A stretch of DNA of 6,939 nucleotides from an uncultured Eggerthellaceae bacterium (GTDB lineage Bacteria > Actinomycetota > Coriobacteriia > Coriobacteriales > Eggerthellaceae): assembly GCA_948829205.1 (NCBI GenBank), contig CAQLOA010000020.1:1-6939 (forward strand). The letters run 5' to 3'. The position numbers and the translations under genes are program-made. The notes under the pieces were generated by a model. It was not told where the DNA came from. It did not search any database and was given only the letters and a program-made list of their open reading frames with translations. Below, piece after piece: positions 1 through 4,799 of the stretch (positions are counted from its first letter, which is position 1; every line of letters starts with the position of its first letter).

Positions 1-15
1 GGATTAGGGGCTGTT

Positions 16-624
16 ATGGACTCCGAATTGAGGGATACCATCAGGAGGACTTTGATAGAAATCGGATTTGAGATGGACATCCCGGGTGATTATCTTGGGA
101 TCGAATTCTCGCTGCGCGAATTGCGGGAAGCCATCCCGCTTGATTTCCCGACCGTTTTCCTTTCGGTCGTTTCGGGATACCTTGAGGAAAGGTGCATACT
201 CGAATACGCGAAGGATGTGCTCGGCGAGGGGTCTTCCGACTTTGTCCAAGCGCTCGCTCTGGAAGGGTACGAAGACAACCCTGACTGGTTTGCGGTAGAC
301 GCGCTCGTTTTGAAGCAAGTGAAAAATACGCCCATTGAGGTCTGGGAAGGCTCAAGAGAGAAGCTTTTCTATGCGGCGATAGGATGGATATATAAGAATT
401 GGGACCGCATAGAGAGCCCATCCAAGGCATTGTTCGAGGTTTACGACGACTTCAACGGAATCGCCATAGGCTCGAAACTCTCCTATTACAACTCATGGTC
501 GGGAAAGGCCACAGGCCTTGAGGTGGACGAATACATGAAGGGCGTCTGCAGGGAATTCCTGGAGGAAGGGAAAGCTCGCCTCAGTTTGCAGCCCAACCTG
601 ATTTCCGCCGATATGCCCGCATAG
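16..624 (+). CDS. DUF2247-like protein, probable immunity protein of an upstream polymorphic toxin
   Basis: A 202-residue soluble protein with no signal peptide or membrane segment. The ATG has an AGGGG Shine-Dalgarno-like run five bases upstream. The arrangement GYLEERCILEYAKDVLGEG (residues 54-72), then EKLFYAAIGWIYKNWDRIESP (about 115-135) and EVYDDFN (141-147) resembles the DUF2247 family pattern as I remember it (a KW-type block, a WLYEN-like helix, then an IYADF-like motif). That family is small, of unknown biochemistry, and often found beside secreted toxins, which fits the orphan rhs-toxin module starting about 120 bases downstream. Base composition is lower in GC than the Rhs core or the hrcA operon, as is usual for immunity genes. 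The inferred role is to bind and neutralise a toxin encoded left of the window. The family call is from memory of conserved residues and is moderately sure; the immunity role is inference. Confidence 0.6.
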   Translation: MDSELRDTIRRTLIEIGFEMDIPGDYLGIEFSLRELREAIPLDFPTVFLSVVSGYLEERCILEYAKDVLGEGSSDFVQALALEGYEDNPDWFAVDALVLKQVKNTPIEVWEGSREKLFYAAIGWIYKNWDRIESPSKALFEVYDDFNGIAIGSKLSYYNSWSGKATGLEVDEYMKGVCREFLEEGKARLSLQPNLISADMPA

Positions 625-744
625 TCTTCGCCTCGATGCAGGCATTGATGCAGCATGCAACCGTAGAGACAAACGTTTCGTAGTGATTGCTCTCGAAGTG
701 GCCTAAGGTCTTACATCCATTTTAGGTACGTCGCAGTTCATGTC

Positions 745-1070
745 ATGGCGTCCATGGCGGGCACGCTCTCGTGCGCCGTGAACCCCGCCGTCGCCTGCGA
801 GGCCTCGCCGATCGCCGTGCGCGTGGCCCGCGAGCTCTTCGGCATGGGCGGCGCGTACGTACCTGACAGCGTGCCGCGCCTGCTGCTCGACGCTGGAGGG
901 CTCGCTGCGGACGCGCCCAGCCTTTCCGCCACCGACGAGGCCTACGACGTCGCGTCCTACACGAACGCGACCGTCTTCGAGGTTCCCCAGGTGGCTGCCT
1001 CCGCATCCACAAGGGACGGCTCGCGAGCCTACGCCTACGGAAGCTCGCGCCTGTCGGCCCTCACTGGCGC
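745..1070 (+). pseudogene. Truncated, frame-disrupted stub of an Rhs/YD-repeat core
   Basis: This frame is open from position 667 and reads as late Rhs core near its end: EVPQVAASAS then DGSRAYAYGSSRLSALTG, resembling the segment before the terminal RHS-associated core. The thousand or more residues of N-terminal Rhs shell are absent, since a complete unrelated gene ends 120 bases upstream. At about 1060-1071 the homology jumps to another frame (YTAQGALAAGSDPSEHPFFGYN), so the stub is out of frame with the toxin half downstream; its own frame runs on as nonsense to 1296. The usual stretch between these blocks (a YDGRGSV-type motif and about 20-25 residues) is not seen, which suggests a small deletion rather than a one-base slip. 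It was probably left when an rhs C-terminal cassette was displaced. The left edge near 740 is approximate and judged from the rise in GC. Confidence 0.6.
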
Positions 1071-1169
1071 GCGTACACCGCGCAGGGGGCCCTCGCCGCG
1101 GGATCGGACCCATCCGAGCACCCCTTCTTCGGCTACAACTCCGAGCGCCAGGACGCGGCCACCGGCCTC

Positions 1170-2198
1170 GTGGACATGCACGCCCGGCGCTACGACGCCT
1201 CCTCCGGCCGCTTCGGGGTGGCGGACACGATCCTCGGGGCGCTCTCCGACCCGCTCTCGCTCAACCGCTACCTCTACTGCGAGTCCGACCCCGTGAACTT
1301 TACCGACCCCACGGGGCACGCGAGCAGTTCCGTGCGTCTTTCCAAGGGCAAGGCGATCAGCGTCAACCTTCGCGGCATCAAGCCGAAGAAGAAGCTCACG
1401 TCCTGGGACGCCAACGCGAAGTCCGGACAGGCGAACGTGTCGCAGATATACAGGGACTTCAGCATGCTCTCCGGCGCGCTGCAGATGCACACGACCGCCT
1501 ACGGCGCCAGGAAGGCGGCATGGGCCAACACCGTGAAGCTCATCGGGGAGGCTGCGGACCGGATAGAGGCGCGCTACGGCTGGAGCAGCCGGCAGGCCTA
1601 CTCCCAGAAGGTGGCACGGATATACAGGACCCAGATACAGCAGTACTACTGCGGCGACAACGAGCACCTGAAGGAGACGGCCGCCAGCCTGCACTCCTTC
1701 GCCCAGGACTACTGGTACCTGCCCGTCGCCCCGACCCTCGCGGACTGGTGCGGGTACGTGGCGGAGGGCGACGTGCAGAACACCGTGCTGTACGGCATCT
1801 ACTCGCTGCTCGAAGTGGTCCCCGGCGGCTCCTCCGTGTTCAGGATAGGGGAGAACTTCACCGTCAAGGCCAGTGGCAAATTAATGCTGGGCGCAGGCGC
1901 TAAGACGGCAACGAAGTCGTACAAACCAGTAGAGAAGGTGATATCAAATGACTTGAACCATATATTCGCGAACAAAAAGCATAAGCTTGACCCCCTGCTT
2001 GAATCATTTGGAGGCGATGAGGAGAAGGCGTTTCGAGCTATCGAGGCAGAAGCCGTAAAGCATGCCAACGAAAATAAAATAATTGGAAAAGCTGTTGAAA
2101 CAGAGATTTCAGTAAATGGGCATGACCTGAGTGTAAGATACAAGGTTGTCGAAGGCGTCGTTCGGGTTTCGACCGCCTTCGTTCCGGAGGAGGGATGA
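1170..2198 (+). CDS. Orphan Rhs C-terminal toxin: RHS-associated core end, pre-toxin region and toxin tip
   Basis: The coding frame actually runs back to about 1071 (SEHPFFGYNSERQDAATG), but its first usable start codon is GTG at 1170, with no clear ribosome binding site. From 1170, residues 1-50 are a textbook RHS-associated core end: VDMHARRYDASSGRF, ADTILG, DPLSLNRYLYCESDP and the closing DPTGH. Residues 51-237 are a Tyr- and helix-rich pre-toxin region ending in a hydrophobic stretch (VLYGIYSLLEVVPGG, 206-220). Residues 238-342 are the variable toxin tip. In full Rhs proteins the core forms a shell around the C-terminal toxin, which is released and delivered to competing cells. Without that shell this copy is probably a silent orphan or recombination donor. 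The stop codon overlaps the putative immunity gene. Core identification is firm; whether the frame is ever translated is doubtful. Confidence 0.85.
   Translation: MDMHARRYDASSGRFGVADTILGALSDPLSLNRYLYCESDPVNFTDPTGHASSSVRLSKGKAISVNLRGIKPKKKLTSWDANAKSGQANVSQIYRDFSMLSGALQMHTTAYGARKAAWANTVKLIGEAADRIEARYGWSSRQAYSQKVARIYRTQIQQYYCGDNEHLKETAASLHSFAQDYWYLPVAPTLADWCGYVAEGDVQNTVLYGIYSLLEVVPGGSSVFRIGENFTVKASGKLMLGAGAKTATKSYKPVEKVISNDLNHIFANKKHKLDPLLESFGGDEEKAFRAIEAEAVKHANENKIIGKAVETEISVNGHDLSVRYKVVEGVVRVSTAFVPEEG
1881..2195 (+). other. Toxin tip domain of the orphan Rhs protein, candidate BECR-fold RNase
   Basis: The last 105 or so residues form the variable tip. GC content falls sharply on entering it: by hand count 40 of 60 bases are G or C in 1741-1800 but only 22 of 60 in 1921-1980. 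Visible landmarks are NHIF (263-266), KKHKL (269-273), a helix SFGGDEEKAFRAIEAEAV, then beta-like stretches ETEISVNGHDLSVRY and VEGVVRVSTAFVP (about 328-339). A conserved His in an HIF motif, a nearby Lys/His and a closing strand with Arg-Val-Ser-Thr are the layout expected of small toxin nucleases of the barnase/EndoU/colicin E5-D/RelE group. The fold and RNase activity are inference, and I cannot name the exact family. H264, K270, H271, R332 and T335 are the residues most likely to matter. Confidence 0.5.
2188..2193 (+). promoter_or_regulatory. Shine-Dalgarno AGGAGG deciding the immunity-gene start
   Basis: AGGAGG lies at the end of the toxin reading frame inside a GGAGGAGGG run (2186-2194). 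It is only one base from the ATG at 2195, but seven bases from the in-frame ATG at 2201, the ideal distance. Start 2201 is therefore preferred, though a ribosome ending at the toxin TGA could also restart at the overlapping ATGA (2195-2198). Confidence 0.65.
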
Positions 2199-2200
2199 CC

Positions 2201-2713
2201 ATGCGCGTATTCACAGGCGACATCGCTCGGTTGGCGCAGATCATAACGCCGATGCTTTTGGTCGGGGACAACAACTTCCTTCGCGCTTTGCGCGAGCAGT
2301 ACGACCATTTGGTCGATGTCGAGGTCGATTTCAACGGATACGGGTTCTACGTTAATTACACCGTCGACGACAGGTTGCGGATCATGAACGAAAACCTTCA
2401 ATACTCCGTATTTACCGACATGGTCGGTAACGACATTACGGGTGACTCTGTTGTCGGTTTCCAAATCTTTATCACAGACGGGGTGATTTCCACTCTCGAA
2501 GGTTTTCCGTTTGCAGCCCACGAATGGCCCGTTACGGAGATCGTCCCCGTCTACACCTATCAGCCGGATGAATGCCATGTCCGTGAGAGTGAAGCTAGGT
2601 TTCCGCAAGTGATAGAGAAGATCAAAAATTCAGACATGGTCGTCACGAAGGGGTTTCTTGAGTCCGAGGGCGTTAATACCCCGGAACGGCTTCCTCCAAT
2701 GATGGATCGCTGA
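2201..2713 (+). CDS. Putative cognate immunity protein of the orphan Rhs toxin
   Basis: An acidic, soluble protein of 170 residues (172 if the ATG at 2195 is used). No signal peptide or membrane segment is visible, as expected for an immunity protein acting in the cytoplasm against a nuclease. I do not recognise the family for certain. The central stretch GFQIFITDGVISTLEGFPF followed by EWP (residues 88-112, counted from 2195) is the kind of block (hydrophobic strand, dG-I-LE, then W-P) common in small bacterial immunity proteins. Position is the main evidence: it starts at the stop codon of the toxin tip, with a strong Shine-Dalgarno, and shares its lower GC content, so toxin tip and immunity gene look like one exchangeable cassette. 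The frame is intact, unlike the gene remnants on both sides, consistent with selection to keep immunity. Confidence 0.7.
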   Translation: MRVFTGDIARLAQIITPMLLVGDNNFLRALREQYDHLVDVEVDFNGYGFYVNYTVDDRLRIMNENLQYSVFTDMVGNDITGDSVVGFQIFITDGVISTLEGFPFAAHEWPVTEIVPVYTYQPDECHVRESEARFPQVIEKIKNSDMVVTKGFLESEGVNTPERLPPMMDR

Positions 2714-2869
2714 GAAAGCATCTCGTCCCGACCATCCACATCTTTTTCGAGTGGCATATTGAATGCAGGAAGCCTGTTGTTATCGTGGCAAAAGTCAGGT
2801 CCGAGCCATAGTTATGACCTACGTAACGTCCTTTGACCTCAATCAACCAAGGCAGAAAGTAGAGACCTC

Positions 2870-3394
2870 ATGGAAAGAAACAATAGTTCGACCAATAGGA
2901 CGCAAGCGGAAACGGTCTCTGCCCGACTTATGTCCATAGAAAGTATGCCCGTCGTGAAGTATTGGAACCCGTCGCTCGCCTCCGGAGCGATCGGGGTCGT
3001 CTGCTTCTTCGCGCTGTGGAGCCTCGTCGCCCTCGCCGTGGGGTCGCTCTACTCGCTGGCGTTAGGCCCCGGGGAGCTGTCCCACGACATGGGAGGGCTC
3101 CTCGCCGGCGTCGCGCAGCTGGTCGTCATGCTCGTGTACGCCGCCGTCTTCTACCCGTCGTACTTCACGGACGACCCCGTGCTGAGGCGCAGCGACGACA
3201 TCTCGTTCGCCAACTACTTCGCAGGTGGCATCATCTTTGGCTACCTGTAGAACAAAAACATCAGGTTCAGCCAGTACGTGAAGCGTCCCGAGAAGGGCGC
3301 GTCCTACGTGGTCGCCACCGTGGTCGCGAGCGCGGGCCTCGCGTGTTCCCTGCTTTCCCTGGCGTCCGTCGTGGTCTCGCTCGCGCTGCCGTAG
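2870..3394 (+). pseudogene. Multi-pass membrane protein interrupted by an in-frame TAG
   Basis: A 174-codon frame encodes a polar N-terminus (about 35 residues), then hydrophobic segments at about residues 38-65 and 75-98, a weaker one at 113-126, and a last one at about 144-174. A TAG at 3248-3250 (codon 127) interrupts it after AGGIIFGYL. The same frame continues sensibly after the stop (NKNIRFSQYVKRPEKGASYVV, then a hydrophobic helix) and ends at TAG 3392-3394. It therefore looks like a single nonsense change, for example from TGG (Trp), in a four-helix membrane protein. Translation to 3250 would give 126 residues without the last helix. The start is uncertain: ATGs at 2930 and 2945 are alternatives and none has a strong Shine-Dalgarno. 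GC rises sharply near 2960. The gene is followed after nine bases by the next one, so the two were probably coupled. I do not recognise the family. Confidence 0.6.
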
Positions 3395-3398
3395 GAGG
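3393..3398 (+). promoter_or_regulatory. Shine-Dalgarno AGGAGG of the gene at 3404
   Basis: AGGAGG overlaps the final stop codon of the membrane-protein remnant and sits five bases before the ATG at 3404. It places that start firmly and shows that the two damaged genes were translated as a pair. Confidence 0.6.
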
Positions 3399-3403
3399 AG
3401 CCC

Positions 3404-3937
3404 ATGTCCGACCGCAAGAAGACCTTCGCCGTCGTCATGCCCAGCATGCTGGGGACCGAGTGGTCGCGCTGCTCCTACGAGACCGAGCGCGCCGTCGCCG
3501 CGCTCATGGAGGGCGTGGCCGCCATGGAGGTTCCCTCGCGCTTCGGCCCGTCCGCCTCTACAGGCTGCCCGAGGCGCGCCGCGCGCTGGAGGCGGTGCCG
3601 GCAAGGACCATCCCCGTCAGGCGCTTCGTCACCGTAGGCCTGTACGCGGACTCGCCCGGAGGCCTCGTGGAGGTGTCGGTCTCGCAGCCAAAGGACGCGC
3701 CCGTGCCCTACGCCATGAGGCTCGTCGCCCGAGAGCCGGAGGGGGTGCCCAAAAAGGAGAGGAGCCGCAGGCTGCTGGTGCCGGCGATCCTGTTCGCGGG
3801 GGAGGCTGGACCTTCCTGCGCGCGAGGTGGCGGAATGGCTTGGCTTCCTCGTGGACGAGCTCGACGTCGTGGGGACCGCGTTTGGTGGATCGAAGCAGGA
3901 GCCTGACCCGGACAGGATGTACGTCTGCTTTCACTGA
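3404..3937 (+). pseudogene. Soluble protein of unknown function with two compensating frameshifts
   Basis: Starting at the ATG at 3404, the frame reads MSDRKKTFAVVMPSMLGTEW and onward to about 3547 (codon 48). The coding signal then moves to another frame (PVRLYRLPEARRALEAVP, RRFVTVGLYADSPGGLVEVS, RRLLVPAILFAG) until about 3800. It then returns to the first frame for LDLPAREVAEWLGFLVDEL and ends MYVCFH-stop at 3935-3937. The first shift lies at a CCC run (3547-3549) and looks like loss of one base. The second is in GGGGG (3798-3802), where removing one G gives a smooth AGRLDLPAREVAEWL. Repaired, the protein would be about 178 residues, soluble, with no motif I recognise. As written, the first frame stops at 3637 after 77 residues. 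It is coupled to the damaged membrane-protein gene upstream. It may be decaying or affected by sequence errors in short homopolymers; the raw sequence cannot tell these apart. Confidence 0.6.
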
Positions 3938-3980
3938 GGCAAGGCTTCCTCACGCAATCAACACAGGCATTCGCGTCTCG

Positions 3981-4007
3981 TTAGCACTCTTGGCCCGAGG
4001 TTGCTAA
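3981..4007 (+). promoter_or_regulatory. CIRCE operator, the HrcA binding site
   Basis: The left arm TTAGCACTC (3981-3989) matches the CIRCE consensus exactly. A nine-base spacer (3990-3998) follows, then the right arm GGTTGCTAA (3999-4007), which matches GAGTGCTAA at seven of nine positions. CIRCE is the inverted repeat bound by HrcA to silence heat-shock genes. Its position just before hrcA implies that HrcA controls its own operon, including dnaJ. Confidence 0.9.
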
Positions 4008-4010
4008 AAT
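3981..4010 (+). promoter_or_regulatory. Probable sigma-70-type promoter of the hrcA operon
   Basis: TTAGCA (3981-3986) can serve as a -35 box (four of six to TTGACA) and TAAAAT (4005-4010) as a -10 box, with an 18-base spacer. The two boxes overlap the left and right arms of the CIRCE element, so bound HrcA would block polymerase directly. The predicted start of transcription is near 4017, leaving a leader of about 20 bases. Confidence 0.6.
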
Positions 4011-4035
4011 AGGTGCGAAGAGAACAGGAGGACGG

Positions 4036-4779
4036 ATGCTTTCAGACCGCAGGCAGAGGATACTTCGCGCGCTCATAGAGGAGTACGTGTCCCATGCGAT
4101 GCCCGTCGGCTCGAAGACGATAGCCGAGCAGTACCACCTGGGCGTCAGCTCCGCAACGGTGCGGAACGAGCTTTCGGCGCTCGAGGAGGCCGGCTACATA
4201 ACGCAGCCGCACACCTCGGCCGGACGCATACCGACCGATGCGGGCTACCGCGAGTTCGTCGACGACCTTCTGGCCTCCGAGGCGTATCAGAGCAACGTGC
4301 GCGACGACATGGCCGCCCGCATGCGGGCCAGCGCGGACGCGCTCGACGGGCTGATGCGCCAGGTGTCCGAGGAGCTTGCGCGCCTGACCGACTGCCTTTC
4401 CATCGTCGGGTGCATGGACGCGGACGGCGCGCCTTCGGAGGTCTCGCTCGCGAAGAAGGAGCGCCTGGGCTTGAGCTCGCTCATGCGCAAGCCGGAGTTC
4501 CAGGAGTCGTCGTCGCTCCTTCCGCTCATGGAGATCCTCGAGGACGACACGGTCTACTTCAAGGCGTTCGATGAGGCGTCCTCGGCCACGGACGGCTTCG
4601 CGGTGCGAATAGGGCGCGAGAACGAGGACTCCAGCCTCGTGTGCGTGTCGGTGGTGGCCGGCGTGTACGGCTACGGCGACTCGCGTGGCGTGGTGGCGGT
4701 CATCGGCCCCAGGCGCATGGACTACGGCAACGTGATAGGGGCGGTGCGTGCCGCCCAGAGCATACTCAACATGGAATAA
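4036..4779 (+). CDS. hrcA: Heat-inducible transcription repressor HrcA, short form
   Basis: HrcA represses chaperone genes by binding CIRCE; folded active protein depends on chaperones, so heat stress relieves repression. The N-terminal winged helix is complete: RRQRILRALIEEYV, PVGSKTIAE, SSATVRNELSALEEAGYI (38-55) and the hallmark QPHTSAGRIPTDAGYREFVD (57-76). The C-terminal GAF-like end is also clear: GLSSLMRKPEF (145-155), RIGREN (191-196) and GVVAVIGPRRMDYGNVI (218-234). At 247 residues it is much shorter than the usual 330-350. About 90-100 residues normally between the coiled region ending near LTDCLSIV (117-124) and GLSSLM, which include the inserted dimerisation domain, appear missing although the frame is unbroken. 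The start is set by AGGAGG (4026-4031), four bases upstream. It is first in the operon, directly behind CIRCE. Identity is certain; the effect of the missing region is unknown. Confidence 0.96.
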   Translation: MLSDRRQRILRALIEEYVSHAMPVGSKTIAEQYHLGVSSATVRNELSALEEAGYITQPHTSAGRIPTDAGYREFVDDLLASEAYQSNVRDDMAARMRASADALDGLMRQVSEELARLTDCLSIVGCMDADGAPSEVSLAKKERLGLSSLMRKPEFQESSSLLPLMEILEDDTVYFKAFDEASSATDGFAVRIGRENEDSSLVCVSVVAGVYGYGDSRGVVAVIGPRRMDYGNVIGAVRAAQSILNME

Positions 4780-4799
4780 TCGGGGAAACAGGGGAAAAG

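Noticed and set aside
635..653. Direct repeat GATGCAG, twice at a 12-base interval, as an attachment or recombination site
   Set aside because: Seven bases and two copies only; no flanking integrase or matching copy elsewhere was seen, so it may be chance.
702..726. CCTAA...TTAGG inverted repeat as a terminator after the DUF2247-like gene
   Set aside because: Only five base pairs with a 15-base loop and no U-rich tail.
1071..1296. Continuation of the Rhs stub frame to 1296
   Set aside because: After about 1070 this frame gives Pro/Thr/Arg/Ser-rich nonsense while the Rhs motifs continue in the other frame.
2714..2869. Small RNA or terminator between the immunity gene and the membrane-protein remnant
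   Set aside because: No stable hairpin followed by a T run, and no convincing promoter; only weak short palindromes.
3248..3250. TAG as a pyrrolysine or other recoded codon
   Set aside because: No supporting signal around it, and the neighbouring gene is also damaged, so a nonsense mutation or sequence error is simpler.
2962..3906. Long + strand open frame of 314 codons covering the membrane-protein and soluble-protein remnants
   Set aside because: Most of it (to about 3547) is Arg-rich shadow sequence. Only the part from about 3550 to 3800 is real coding signal, explained by the frameshifted gene at 3404-3937.
4641..4799. N-terminal extension of dnaJ into hrcA
   Set aside because: The added 53 residues are Arg/Gly-rich out-of-frame hrcA sequence; the J domain begins right after the ATG at 4800, which has a ribosome binding site.
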